64,000 nt of DNA from Clostridium aquiflavi (GCF_031344075.1 NZ_JAVJAN010000004.1:56519-120518), one strand, 5' to 3'; counted from the first letter of the stretch, positions 1 through 8,829 are shown. The notes: generated by a model from the letters alone, not told the origin. Translations and numbers: made by a program.

Positions 1-42
1 AAAAAGTTGTAAGCGTTGTTATAAATTCCATGTAAATGTTTT

Positions 43-60
43 CTGTTAATTTAATAACAA
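43..60. promoter_or_regulatory. Rex-like operator upstream of the lactate operon
   Basis: The 18-mer CTGTTAATTTAATAACAA closely matches the two perfect sites TTGTTAATATTATAACAA found before crt in this window (15 of 18 positions). It lies just upstream of the -35 box of the lactate operon and inside a larger inverted repeat (CCATGTAAAT at 28-37 and ATTTACATGG at 63-72). Known: clostridial Rex binds TTGTTAAnnnnTTAACAA-like sites and releases them at high NADH. Binding here is inferred. Confidence 0.5.
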
Positions 61-63
61 TTA

Positions 64-92
64 TTTACATGGCAAAGTTTTAAATATATAAT
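64..92 (+). promoter_or_regulatory. Promoter of the lactate oxidation operon
   Basis: TTTACA (64-69) and a perfect TATAAT (87-92) are separated by 17 bp. The predicted start near position 99 falls just before a GntR-type operator-like sequence at 105-115. Confidence 0.65.
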
Positions 93-104
93 AATAATTG
101 TAAG

Positions 105-143
105 TGGTAGTACCAATCGTAAATTGGTATGATATGTTACCAA
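105..143. promoter_or_regulatory. GntR/FadR-type operator-like repeats
   Basis: TGGTAGTACCA (105-115) fits the FadR-subfamily GntR consensus TNGTNNNACNA. It is followed by further TTGGTA / TACCAA arms at 124-129 and 138-143. Lactate operons are commonly controlled by FadR-type regulators (LldR/LctR); no such regulator gene is inside the window, so the partner is inferred. Confidence 0.4.
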
Positions 144-158
144 AATGGAGGGATAACC

Positions 159-545
159 GTGTACATTTTATTTGTTTTAGCTTGTATTCCTATTATTTGG
201 CTTATGATTTCATTAGGAAAGCTTAAGATTGCAGGCCATAAGGCATGCCCTATAGCTCTCTTAATAACAGGAAGCGATACTTCAGCAAATGTTTTATTTG
301 GAGAATTACAAGTACAAGCTGCAAATTCCATTGGAGCAAATCCATATTGGATTGCAGGAGGAAATGTAATGGGAGCAACAGCAGGAAAAATGATTTCACC
401 ACAAAGTATAGCAGTTGCAACAGCAGCTACCAATCTTGTTGGTAGTGAAGGTAAAATATTAAATTCAACATTAAAAGTTTGTTCATTCTATATTGTGTTT
501 TCAGGATTATTAATATATTTCTGTGGACCACTATTTGGATTTTAA
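159..545 (+). pseudogene. lctP: L-lactate permease (LctP family), internally deleted remnant
   Basis: The reading frame encodes about 128 residues, against roughly 500-550 for the family. The first ~37 residues look like the LctP amino terminus (a membrane helix, then GHKACPIALLIT), and the rest matches the carboxyl terminus, with GSDTSANVLFG and GKMISPQSIA followed by a last membrane helix. The join is in frame at about position 270, so about three quarters of the transporter is missing. I chose GTG at 159 because GGAGGG lies 6 bases upstream. It is the first gene of the lactate operon, where the importer normally sits. The product cannot be a normal permease, but its translation may still couple to the next gene. 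Recognition of the N-terminal half is from memory of the family. Confidence 0.75.
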
Positions 546-571
546 AATATAGTTTTTTAGGAGGTATTTAC

Positions 572-1360
572 ATGAATATTTTAGTTTGTATTAAACAAGT
601 ACCAGGAACTTCAAAAGTAGAGGTTGATCCAGTTACTGGAGTATTAAAAAGAGATGGTATAGATTCAAAAATGAATCCATATGATTTATATGCATTAGAA
701 ACTGCATTAAGAATAAAAGAAAATGAAGGTGGAAATGTAAAAGTTTTAAGTATGGGACCTAATCAAGCGCTTAGCGTAATTAGAGAAGCGTATAGTATGG
801 GTGCTGATGAGGGAGCATTATTATCAGATAGAAAATTTGGTGGTGCTGATGTTTTAGCTACATCATATACAATATCTCAAGGCGTAAGAAAAATGGGAGA
901 TTTTGAGTTAATAATTTGCGGAAAGCAAACTACTGATGGAGATACAGCTCAAGTAGGACCAGAAATGGCAGAATACTTAGACATACCTCATGTAGCAAAT
1001 GTTGAGAGAATCATAGAGATTAAGGAAAAATCAATTATAGTTGAAATGGATATGCCTGAAACTTTAGAAGTAGTTGAAATTTCATATCCTTGCTTAATAA
1101 CTGTAGATAAAGGAATTTTTGAACCAAGACTTCCATCTTACAGAAAGAAAATTGCAACTAAAGACAAAGAAATTTCAATTATGAGTTTAAATGATTTTGA
1201 AGATAGAAATGAAAAGAAATATGGACTAAATGGTTCACCAACTCAAGTTGAAAGAATATTCCCACCAGAAGTTAATGATGATAGAGAAATGTGGACAGGC
1301 AATTCAAATGAGTTATCTGAAAAAATGGAACATAAATTAAAAGAGTTTAAGTTTATTTAA
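572..1360 (+). CDS. lctB: EtfB-like subunit of Etf-linked lactate dehydrogenase
   Basis: A 262-residue electron transfer flavoprotein beta subunit starting MNILVCIKQVPGT, with the family segment GADVLATSY and the FAD/AMP-region segment GKQTTDGDTAQVGPE. ATG at 572 is preferred over an earlier in-frame ATG because AGGAGG lies about 8 bases upstream. It sits between an EtfA with an extra iron-sulfur segment and an FAD-linked oxidase. This arrangement is that of the lactate dehydrogenase/Etf complex (LctBCD of acetogens), which drives lactate oxidation with NAD+ at the expense of reduced ferredoxin. It is clearly distinct from the butyryl-CoA dehydrogenase EtfB at 15.1 kb in the same window. Cytoplasmic. 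The lactate role is inferred from neighbours. Confidence 0.88.
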   Translation: MNILVCIKQVPGTSKVEVDPVTGVLKRDGIDSKMNPYDLYALETALRIKENEGGNVKVLSMGPNQALSVIREAYSMGADEGALLSDRKFGGADVLATSYTISQGVRKMGDFELIICGKQTTDGDTAQVGPEMAEYLDIPHVANVERIIEIKEKSIIVEMDMPETLEVVEISYPCLITVDKGIFEPRLPSYRKKIATKDKEISIMSLNDFEDRNEKKYGLNGSPTQVERIFPPEVNDDREMWTGNSNELSEKMEHKLKEFKFI

Positions 1361-1462
1361 TTATAAATTAGTTTTTAGTGAGTTTAAGGATTTTAATAAA
1401 TAATATTAAAAAGGATTATTAAGGATATATAAATAAAAACATTAATCAAGGAGGAATGATTT

Positions 1463-2653
1463 ATGGCAAAGTTAGTTGTTAATCAAGAAAAAATAACTAA
1501 TAAGGAAGAGTTAATAAAAATATGTCCATTTGGTGCTCTTGAAATAAATGATGGAAAAGTTGAGATAAATGGAGCTTGTAAAATGTGTAAGCTTTGTGTA
1601 AAGAAAGGACCAAAGGGAGCAATTGAATATATTGAAGAAGAAGTTAAGTCAATAGATAAGGATTTGTGGAAAGGAATATCTGTTTACGTAGATCATGTTA
1701 ATGGGAAGATTCATCCAGTAACTTATGAATTGATTGGTAAAGCTAGAGAATTAGCAGCTAAAATAAATCACCCTGTTTACTGTGTATTCATTGGTCATAA
1801 AGTTTCAGAGGAAGCAAAAGAGTTATTGCATTACGGAGTAAATAAAGTATTTGTATATGATGATGAAGAACTAAAAGATTTTAGAATAGAACCTTATGCA
1901 GCAGCATTTGAAGATTTTATTAAAAATGTAAAACCATCATCAATATTAGTTGGAGCTACAACAATAGGAAGATCATTAGCACCTAGAATGGCTGCTAGAT
2001 TTAGAACAGGTCTTACAGCTGATTGTACTATCCTTGATATAAAAGAAGATACGGACTTAGTACAAATTAGACCAGCATTTGGTGGTAATATAATGGCACA
2101 AATAGTTACACCTAATTCAAGACCACAACTTGCAACAGTAAGATATAAAGTAATGACAGCACCAGAAAGAACAGATGATATTAATGGTGAAATAATTAAA
2201 TGTGACATTAAAAAGGATAAGCTTAAATCTGGTATTAATGTTCTTGAAATTAAAGAAAAAAATACAGAGGTAGGAATAAGTGATGCTGAAGTAATAGTAG
2301 CAGCTGGTAGAGGTGTTAAGTCAGAAAAAGATTTAAATATGATAAAAGAATTTGCAGAGTTATTAGGTGCAGAATTTGCATGTACTAGACCTTTAATTGA
2401 AGCAGGATGGGTTGATGCTAAAAGACAAATTGGATTAAGTGGTAGAACAGTAAGACCAAGACTTATAATAACTTGTGGAATTTCAGGTGCAGTTCAATTC
2501 TCAGCTGGAATGAATAATTCAGAACATATATTTGCTATAAATAATGACGATAAAGCTCCTATATTTAAAGTTGCTCATTATGGAGTAGTAGGTAATATAT
2601 ATGAAATTATTCCACAACTTATAGAAAAAATAAAAATGAGCAAGGAGGCATAA
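1463..2653 (+). CDS. lctC: EtfA-like subunit with N-terminal iron-sulfur segment
   Basis: 396 residues, about 60 longer than the EtfA of the bcs operon because of an N-terminal ferredoxin-like extension. This extension has cysteines in CPFGAL and CKMCKLC (about residues 21-45) and could hold one [4Fe-4S] cluster. The rest is a standard EtfA: a nucleotide-binding domain with GATTIGRSLAPR and the FAD-binding C-terminal part with AGRGV, GLSGRTVRPRL and CGISGA. AAGGAGG precedes ATG 1463. A 102-base spacer separates it from lctB, and it ends 4 bases before lctD. The extension is typical of the Etf partner of lactate dehydrogenase, where it may connect to ferredoxin; that role is inferred. Confidence 0.88.
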   Translation: MAKLVVNQEKITNKEELIKICPFGALEINDGKVEINGACKMCKLCVKKGPKGAIEYIEEEVKSIDKDLWKGISVYVDHVNGKIHPVTYELIGKARELAAKINHPVYCVFIGHKVSEEAKELLHYGVNKVFVYDDEELKDFRIEPYAAAFEDFIKNVKPSSILVGATTIGRSLAPRMAARFRTGLTADCTILDIKEDTDLVQIRPAFGGNIMAQIVTPNSRPQLATVRYKVMTAPERTDDINGEIIKCDIKKDKLKSGINVLEIKEKNTEVGISDAEVIVAAGRGVKSEKDLNMIKEFAELLGAEFACTRPLIEAGWVDAKRQIGLSGRTVRPRLIITCGISGAVQFSAGMNNSEHIFAINNDDKAPIFKVAHYGVVGNIYEIIPQLIEKIKMSKEA

Positions 2654-2657
2654 GGCT

Positions 2658-4061
2658 ATGACTTATAAAAATATTGATGTTAAAGACTATGAATATATAC
2701 TATCTATTGCTGAAAATGATAAAGAGAGAGTTTTCTTTGGAGATGAAATAAACGAAGATTATAGCCATGATGAATTAGGTGGAATAAAGAAAATGCCTGA
2801 TATAGTAGTACAAGCTATAAGTACAGAAGAAGTATCAAAGATAATGAAATATGCTTATGAAAATTATATTCCAGTAACTCCAAGAGGCTCAGGTACAGGT
2901 CTTGTAGGTGCAGCTGTTCCGATTAAAGGTGGAATAGTTATAGATCTTTGTAGAATGAATAAGATATTAGAAATAGATGAAGAAAATCTTACTCTTACAT
3001 TAGAACCAGGGGTATTACTTATGGAAATAGGCAAATATGTTGAAGAATTTGATTTGTTTTATCCACCAGATCCAGGTGAAAAATCAGCAACTATTGGCGG
3101 TAACATAAGTACAAATGCAGGTGGAATGAGAGCAGTAAAATATGGTGTTACTAGAGATTATGTAAGAGGACTAGAAGTAGTGATGCCAAATGGAGAAGTA
3201 GTACAGTTAGGCGGAAAGGTAGTTAAAAATAGTTCTGGTTACTCATTAAAAGATCTATTAATAGGATCAGAAGGAACTTTAGGTATAGTAACTAAAGCTA
3301 TACTAAAATTATTACCACTTCCTAAAAAATCATTAAGTTTACTTATACCATTCCCAACATTAGAGAATGCTATAGATACAGTACCTAAAATAATTAAATC
3401 AAAAACAATACCAACAGCTATTGAGTTTATGCAAAGAGAAGCTATATTAGCAGCTGAAGAATTTTTAGGAAAGAGTTTCCCAGATAAATCATCAGATGCA
3501 TATCTTCTATTAACTTTTGATGGAAATTCAACAGAAGAAATTGAAAAAGCATATGAAAATGTAGCTAATATATGTTTAGATGCAGATGCAATAGATGTAT
3601 TTATATCTGATACAGAAGAAAGACAAGAATCAATTTGGTCAGCTAGAGGATGTTTCCTTGAAGCGATAAAGGCATTAACTACAGAAATGGATGAAGTTGA
3701 CGTAGTTGTTCCAAGAAATAAAATAGGTGAATTTGTTAAATTTACTCATGAACTTGAAAGTAAATTTAATATTAGAATAAAGAGCTTTGGACATGCTGGA
3801 GATGGAAACTTGCATATTTATATTTTAAAAGATCAATTAGACGAAAATACATGGCATGAAAAACTTGAATTAGTTATGAAAGATATGTATGATAAGTCAA
3901 AAGAATTAAAAGGACAAGTTTCAGGAGAGCATGGAATAGGTTTTGCTAAGAAACCATATTTAAAGGAATCACTTTCAAATGATGTACTTTCAGTAATGGA
4001 AGGAATTAAATTAGCATTTGATCCTAAAAATATATTAAATCCAGGAAAAATATTTAAATAA
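2658..4061 (+). CDS. lctD: FAD-linked lactate dehydrogenase (GlcD/LctD family)
   Basis: 467 residues with the two-domain layout of FAD-linked oxidases. The PCMH-type FAD-binding domain includes PRGSGTGLVGA (about residue 75) and GGNISTNAGG. The FAD-oxidase C-terminal domain includes GHAGDGNLH (about residue 377) and SGEHGIG (about 421). The family oxidises 2-hydroxy acids such as D-lactate or glycolate. The gene follows lctC after 4 bases with AAGGAGG upstream, so it is almost certainly cotranslated with the Etf genes. The complex would oxidise lactate to pyruvate in the cytoplasm, with electrons leaving through Etf. Which lactate isomer is used cannot be read from the sequence. A strong terminator follows at 4094. 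Confidence 0.88.
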   Translation: MTYKNIDVKDYEYILSIAENDKERVFFGDEINEDYSHDELGGIKKMPDIVVQAISTEEVSKIMKYAYENYIPVTPRGSGTGLVGAAVPIKGGIVIDLCRMNKILEIDEENLTLTLEPGVLLMEIGKYVEEFDLFYPPDPGEKSATIGGNISTNAGGMRAVKYGVTRDYVRGLEVVMPNGEVVQLGGKVVKNSSGYSLKDLLIGSEGTLGIVTKAILKLLPLPKKSLSLLIPFPTLENAIDTVPKIIKSKTIPTAIEFMQREAILAAEEFLGKSFPDKSSDAYLLLTFDGNSTEEIEKAYENVANICLDADAIDVFISDTEERQESIWSARGCFLEAIKALTTEMDEVDVVVPRNKIGEFVKFTHELESKFNIRIKSFGHAGDGNLHIYILKDQLDENTWHEKLELVMKDMYDKSKELKGQVSGEHGIGFAKKPYLKESLSNDVLSVMEGIKLAFDPKNILNPGKIFK

Positions 4062-4093
4062 ATTACCTCTCAATTTAAATAAATTTTCTTCTA

Positions 4094-4130
4094 AAGAGTG
4101 TATCAAATTTTGATACACTCTTGTTTTTTC
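4094..4130 (+). terminator. Terminator of the lactate operon
   Basis: AAGAGTGTATCAAA and its complement TTTGATACACTCTT form a nearly loopless long stem followed by a T-rich run (TTGTTTTTTC). It ends the lctPBCD transcript. Confidence 0.85.
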
Positions 4131-4332
4131 TGGTGCAGAAATTAAACTCTTTTTAAATTACCAAAAGTTTATTAAAAATAGGGAAAAGCAAATATTGTTT
4201 AAAAGTTAGAAGTAAGAGAAGAAATTATATAAATATTAAATAATTGATAAAATTTAAGTTTAAGAGGTTTAGATTATAGAAAAAAAATGAAAATTGTCTT
4301 ATAATTTCTATATTGGTAGTAACATAATATAG
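4131..4332. other. Non-coding spacer between lctD terminator and repeat element
   Basis: About 200 bases of very AT-rich sequence with no convincing gene, promoter or hairpin. Together with the element at 4341-4440 it makes up the gap between lctD and the patatin-like gene. Confidence 0.4.
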
Positions 4333-4340
4333 AATAATAA

Positions 4341-4440
4341 GGCTCTGTTTTAAATGTGTGTTGATATATGCAATAGGTAAAGTCCAATTACTCCGCCCAC
4401 TTTGCTTATGCATATATCAAAACCCTGCTAAAACAGAGCC
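4341..4440. mobile_element. MITE-like element, copy 1 (intact)
   Basis: 100 bp with perfect terminal inverted repeats GGCTCTGTTTTA / TAAAACAGAGCC and inner arms TTGATATATGCA... / ...TGCATATATCAA, so the whole unit can fold back. It is flanked by an exact 8-bp duplication AATAATAA (4333-4340 and 4441-4448). It has no coding capacity. The 8-bp duplication and the GG-starting ends are compatible with mobilisation by an IS6- or ISL3-type transposase elsewhere in the genome; that assignment is inference. The right copy of the duplication lies only 18 bases before the next start codon, next to its ribosome binding site. Confidence 0.82.
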
Positions 4441-4466
4441 AATAATAAAAAGGAGACAAATAGTTT

Positions 4467-5309
4467 ATGATAGGTCTTGTTTTAGAAGGTGGAGCATTTA
4501 GAGGGCTTTTTACTGCAGGGGTTTTAGATGCTTTGATAGATATAAATATTGATATGAAATATATAGTAGGTGTATCAGCGGGGATTACTAATGGTTACTC
4601 ATTTGTTTCAAAACAAAGAGGAAGAAATTTAGAAGTTATGGAAAGATTCATAAATCATAAAAGATATGTTGGGTATAATAATTTATTAAAATGTAGATCA
4701 ATAATGGACATGGATTTTGTTTTTGATGAAATTCCTAATGAATATTGTCCTTTTGATTATGAAGCTTTTAATAAATTTGATGGGAAAGTTTTAGCAGGAA
4801 GTGTTAATGTAAATACTGGTGAAGTAGAGTACTTTGATAAAGATTATTTAGAAAAAAAGAATACAATACTTAGAGCTACATGTTCAATTCCACTTTTATT
4901 TCAATTTGTAAAAATAAAAGATCAGCTTTATGCTGATGGAGGATTAGTAGATGCTATACCTATAAAAAAATCTATTTCTGATGGTAATAATAAAAATATA
5001 ATAGTTTTGACAAGAAACGAAGGTTATAGAAAGTATGAATCAAGGGGAAATAAGTTTGCATATAAGTTATATAAGAAAAAGTATCCTAAGCTAGCCAATG
5101 CTTTAAGAAACAGACATATTTCATATAATGCTCAATTAGATTATTGTAAAGAATTGGAGAATAAAAATGAAGCTATAGTTATTAGACCAACAATAAGGAT
5201 GGATGTAGGAAGGTTTGAACGAAATAAGGATAAACTAAAAGCAATTTATAATAATGGATATAATGAAACTATGAAGATTAAAGATGAGTTAATAAAATTT
5301 ATTGATTAA
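4467..5309 (+). CDS. Patatin-like phospholipase / acyl hydrolase
   Basis: 280 residues of the patatin fold. An oxyanion-hole glycine motif EGGAFRG (7-13), the nucleophile elbow GVSAG with Ser37, and the catalytic Asp157 in ADGG form the expected Ser-Asp dyad. It resembles the bacterial YjjU-type patatin group, predicted to hydrolyse acyl esters of lipids. No signal peptide or membrane segment is visible, so it is probably cytoplasmic or peripherally membrane-bound. ATG 4467 follows AAAGGAG. It stands alone; the insertion element at 4341-4440 lies directly upstream and may provide or disrupt its control. The substrate is unknown. Confidence 0.85.
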   Translation: MIGLVLEGGAFRGLFTAGVLDALIDINIDMKYIVGVSAGITNGYSFVSKQRGRNLEVMERFINHKRYVGYNNLLKCRSIMDMDFVFDEIPNEYCPFDYEAFNKFDGKVLAGSVNVNTGEVEYFDKDYLEKKNTILRATCSIPLLFQFVKIKDQLYADGGLVDAIPIKKSISDGNNKNIIVLTRNEGYRKYESRGNKFAYKLYKKKYPKLANALRNRHISYNAQLDYCKELENKNEAIVIRPTIRMDVGRFERNKDKLKAIYNNGYNETMKIKDELIKFID

Positions 5310-5489
5310 AAATAATATGGTATTGAATTTATTTAAAACCATATTCAATTAGGTAGTTGCAATAAAAGTATAAGTAAATAAGTAAATGGATTTTTATTTA
5401 TTTACATATAATGTTTAGATAAAATTTAATTTATATAATAAAATGTATACTTAACAGATAAAAACTAGATAAAAAGGAGAAATAGTTAC

Positions 5490-6704
5490 TTGGTTAATAA
5501 AGAATGTTCTAATAAAGATACAAATAACGAATTTATTGAAAATAAAGAAACTGATGAATCAGCAGAATTATATGATAATATGATGGATGATTTATTTGAG
5601 AAATATGAAAATAAAATGAATAAAATGTTTGTAAAAGGAGTATATTCTTTTGAAGTATCGGATCAATTAAAATCATTATCTAAGGAAGCTGTATATAATA
5701 TAGCTAGAAATTTAGGTATGAGTAAAATTTCAACATTAAATAAAGATGCTTTAATTGAAAAAGTTCTTAATGAATATACTCAAATAATTGCAAAACAATT
5801 TATATATTTTGAAGAAGAAAGATTTAATATTCTAAAGAGTTATCTTAATAATGATGGAGTAAAAATCTTTGATGATATTGATGCTTATGAACTTAGTAGA
5901 ACAGCATATTTTATGCAACAAGGAATTATATTTCCGTCAACAAAAGAAGAAAAAGCAGTATTTTTAATGCCAAAAATAGTTCAAGATATAATAATGGAAA
6001 AAGATACTACTGAATATATAGAGAGATTAAAAAGAAATAAAGAAGTGCTAGATGTATATAGAGGATTAAATAAAACATATGGTATCGTAAATACTAAGGA
6101 TGTTATAGCGCTATTACAAAGATATGATATAGAAGATTCAAATGAATGTAATATTAATGAAATAATAAAAGAAGCTCAATATTATTACAGAGAATATAGA
6201 GAAGAAAAAGGAATTTTTATAAATAATAATATAGAAAATTGGTCAGATTTATTAAAGGATATAGAAAAAGATAATAAAAATTTAGAATATTATAATATAG
6301 ATAAAAATGAATTATTGGATATGCTTGATTCAAAATTCATATATAAGAGTAAATTTGGAAAGTCATTCTTTAAAGAGTTTACTAGTATATTTGAAATAGA
6401 AAAAGAAATGGTATATCAAATAATGGATGATTTATCATTTGATATTCAAGATAATGATATAGATGATACAATAAATAGTTTGCTAGAATTAATAAATGCA
6501 AATAACTTAGAACTTAGAACTTATGTAAAAGGTGTAGCAACTAAATTTTTAAGTAATATAAGACTTTGGAAATATAAAGGTGCTACAATTAATGAAATAA
6601 GTGGGAAAGTTATAGAAGTAAAATCGAAAGTAACTATTGGTAGAAATGATCCATGCATTTGTGGTAGTGGAAAAAAATATAAAAAATGTTGTGGAAAAAA
6701 TTAA
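5490..6704 (+). CDS. SEC-C motif protein of unknown function
   Basis: 404 residues. The last 21 residues form a SEC-C zinc-binding motif (DPCICGSGKKYKKCC) as at the end of SecA and of many uncharacterised proteins. Around residues 55-90 a segment resembling a small Rho-N/SAP-type helical motif can be seen (KEAVYNIARNLGMS). The remainder is acidic, lysine-rich and mostly helical, and I do not recognise it. The start is TTG 5490, with AAGGAG about 10 bases upstream; no ATG fits better. Soluble, no signal peptide. SEC-C often mediates interaction with ribosomes or SecB; whether it does so here is unknown. Confidence 0.75.
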   Translation: MVNKECSNKDTNNEFIENKETDESAELYDNMMDDLFEKYENKMNKMFVKGVYSFEVSDQLKSLSKEAVYNIARNLGMSKISTLNKDALIEKVLNEYTQIIAKQFIYFEEERFNILKSYLNNDGVKIFDDIDAYELSRTAYFMQQGIIFPSTKEEKAVFLMPKIVQDIIMEKDTTEYIERLKRNKEVLDVYRGLNKTYGIVNTKDVIALLQRYDIEDSNECNINEIIKEAQYYYREYREEKGIFINNNIENWSDLLKDIEKDNKNLEYYNIDKNELLDMLDSKFIYKSKFGKSFFKEFTSIFEIEKEMVYQIMDDLSFDIQDNDIDDTINSLLELINANNLELRTYVKGVATKFLSNIRLWKYKGATINEISGKVIEVKSKVTIGRNDPCICGSGKKYKKCCGKN

Positions 6705-6845
6705 ATAATAATTTATTAATAAATTATTTTTAAAGTCATAGAAAGTAATATTTTTATGGCTTTTATTTGTAAATAAATTGTTTTTCACAAATGTTAATAT
6801 TTAAACATATATTGAATTAGTATCATTACATGGAGTTGAAAATTC

Positions 6846-7913
6846 GTGATATACGGGCTGATATTAGCTGGCGGTAAAGGAAGTAGATTATATCCATTAT
6901 CAAGAAATAATCAACCAAAACAATTTTTGAAAATTATTAACGAAAAGAGCTTTTTAGTTAATACAGTAGAAAGAATAAAGCCATTAATAAATAGAGAAAA
7001 TATTTATGTTGTAACTAATAAAGATTATGAAGATAAAATAAAAGAAGAGGTTAAAGATATTAAAGAAGAAAATATTTTTATAGAACCTGCAAATAAAGAA
7101 ACTGCTACATGCATAGGGCTCTCTGCAGTTAAGCTTTTAAAACAAGATGCAGATGCAGTTATGGTAGTGTTACCATCAGATCACTATATCCAAGGTGAGA
7201 AAGAATATTTAGATACCCTATCACAAGCAGTAGAAATGGCTAATAGAAGAAGGTGCATAGTAACTTTAGGTATAGAGCCTACACGCCCAGAAACAGGATA
7301 TGGATATATAGAAATGGGAGATAGATCAACAGGTAATATATCTACTTATAGAATTGCTAGATTTACAGAAAAGCCAAATTTAGAAGTTGCTAAGGACTTT
7401 TTATTAAAGGGAACTTATTTATGGAACTCCGGTATGTTTGTTTTTAGAGCAGATGTTATTTTAAGAGAAATAGAAAAATATATTCCTAAAATGCACAGAT
7501 CATTAATGGAAATATATAAGCATATAGGAGAAGAGGATGAAGAACAAATAATTAAAGAAGAATACGATATTATTGATGGAATATCAATAGATTTTGGAGT
7601 TATGCAAAAAACACGAAAAGCCTTTGTAATAAAGTGCGATTTTAATTGGGATGATATAGGAAGTTTTAATGCTCTGAGTAGATTCTTAGGTAAATATAGA
7701 AGTAATAGCATATCTAAAAATGTTTATATGGAAGACTGTGAAAGTTGCTCCGTATTTGGAGAAAAAAATTTAATAATAGGTTTTGGAATAAAAGATTTGG
7801 TAATAGTGGATGCTGGAGATGTTATTTTAGTTATGGATAAAAACAAAGATCAAGAGATAAAGCATCTGCTAAATAAATTGAGTGATGAAAATAAATATAA
7901 TGAATTTTTATGA
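6846..7913 (+). CDS. manC: Mannose-1-phosphate guanylyltransferase
   Basis: 355 residues starting GLILAGGKGSRLYPLS, the nucleotidyltransferase signature, followed by QPKQF, LPSDHY and GYGYIEMG, characteristic of GDP-mannose pyrophosphorylases. It would make GDP-mannose from GTP and mannose-1-phosphate for cell-surface polysaccharide. It lacks the extra isomerase domain of the bifunctional (about 480-residue) proteins. The start is GTG 6846 with GGAG 10 bases upstream; no better start is available because the conserved N-terminus begins immediately. It stands alone, with no other polysaccharide genes nearby. A long-stem terminator follows at 7943. Confidence 0.85.
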   Translation: MIYGLILAGGKGSRLYPLSRNNQPKQFLKIINEKSFLVNTVERIKPLINRENIYVVTNKDYEDKIKEEVKDIKEENIFIEPANKETATCIGLSAVKLLKQDADAVMVVLPSDHYIQGEKEYLDTLSQAVEMANRRRCIVTLGIEPTRPETGYGYIEMGDRSTGNISTYRIARFTEKPNLEVAKDFLLKGTYLWNSGMFVFRADVILREIEKYIPKMHRSLMEIYKHIGEEDEEQIIKEEYDIIDGISIDFGVMQKTRKAFVIKCDFNWDDIGSFNALSRFLGKYRSNSISKNVYMEDCESCSVFGEKNLIIGFGIKDLVIVDAGDVILVMDKNKDQEIKHLLNKLSDENKYNEFL

Positions 7914-7942
7914 TATTTAAATTTATAATATTTAAAAATATA

Positions 7943-8005
7943 GAGTATTAAAAAGGATAGATTTCTTAAAATCAGTACCTATGCTTTTTAACACTCTTAT
8001 TTTTA
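7943..8005 (+). terminator. Long-stem terminator after manC
   Basis: GAGTATTAAAAAGGATAG pairs with CTATGCTTTTTAACACTC (16 of 18 pairs) around a 20-base loop, followed by TTATTTTTAATTT. No gene is apparent from here to 8201. Confidence 0.6.
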
Positions 8006-8201
8006 ATTTCATAATAAATTTATCAATAAATAGAAAATTATAAAAATTATATAGTATAATTCTAAAAATAACATAAAAAATACTTATAAAAGCATTGTAA
8101 ATTGAATTATATAATATTATTATAAGAATAGATTAACTATTTATTATTAATAAAAAATGTTTTTAATAATAATAATAAGTGAGAGGGTGTGTATAGAATT
8201 G

Positions 8202-8783
8202 ATGATCAATACTCATAAAGTTATTGCAGAGAGTATTTTAAATTACACAAATAGTAAGAGTATTTATTTAATCAATGATTATAGATTTATATGGGGTAAT
8301 ATAAAACCAGATTGTGTGCTTAAATATAAAATGATAAAACATTATTTTATTGAGAGTATAGATATTATTATTAAAAAAATTGAAAAGTTATGTTCTCTAT
8401 CTTTACAAGATGTTTATTATAAAATGTCTGTTAATAAATTTAGTGAAGAACTTGGTGTTATTTGTCACTTTATGTGCGATTTTTTTTGTGCTCCTCATTA
8501 TTATAGATGGGAATTTAAGAGTACAAGTCAAGTTAAAAATCATGTTATCTATGAAAAAGATTTAGCTAAAATTGCCAAAGAATTCAATTCAAAGGGAATT
8601 ATAACTTCCAATGTAGATGTAGATAATATTAAAAAATTTATTTACGATTTACAAAATCAATATGACGGCTCTTTAGATTTTAAGAATGATTTAACATATG
8701 CCTATTATGTTTGTAATAGTATAGTGAATATGGTTTTAAATAAAGTATTTTTAAATGAGTGCAATTTATCAAAAGTAGTATAA
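8202..8783 (+). CDS. Zinc-dependent phospholipase C-like protein
   Basis: 193 residues from ATG 8202. It shows the pattern of the Zn_dep_PLPC superfamily: HKVIAE near the start, a GNIKPD segment, then LGVICHFMCDFFCAPHYY and KNHVIYEKDL, giving the series of His/Asp zinc ligands. Secreted members such as alpha-toxin carry a signal peptide; none is evident here, so this is probably one of the small intracellular paralogues of unknown substrate found in clostridia. The start is uncertain: GAGAGGG lies 14 bases before ATG 8202 and 11 before an in-frame TTG at 8199, and an upstream in-frame ATG at 8157 has no good ribosome site. A terminator follows. Confidence 0.7.
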   Translation: MINTHKVIAESILNYTNSKSIYLINDYRFIWGNIKPDCVLKYKMIKHYFIESIDIIIKKIEKLCSLSLQDVYYKMSVNKFSEELGVICHFMCDFFCAPHYYRWEFKSTSQVKNHVIYEKDLAKIAKEFNSKGIITSNVDVDNIKKFIYDLQNQYDGSLDFKNDLTYAYYVCNSIVNMVLNKVFLNECNLSKVV

Positions 8784-8797
8784 TTAGATTGTGATTA

Positions 8798-8828
8798 AGA
8801 AACTTATTTTTATAAGTTTCTTTTTTTA
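8798..8828 (+). terminator. Terminator after the phospholipase-like gene
   Basis: AGAAACTTA and TAAGTTTCT form a stem followed by seven T. Its T-run directly abuts the -35 box of the next promoter. Confidence 0.8.
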
Positions 8829-8829
8829 G

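Noticed and set aside
137..433. 98-codon minus-strand frame over the lctP remnant
   Set aside because: Mirror frame of the permease codons, with no start signals.
4225..4413. 62-codon minus-strand frame overlapping MITE copy 1
   Set aside because: Low-complexity, no ribosome site, and it runs into the insertion element.
5318..5356. AATATGGT / ACCATATT hairpin after the patatin gene as terminator
   Set aside because: A loop of about 16 bases and no T-run; too weak to call.
8380..8565. 61-codon plus-strand frame within the phospholipase-like gene
   Set aside because: Out of frame with the gene whose His/Asp motifs are conserved; no ribosome site.
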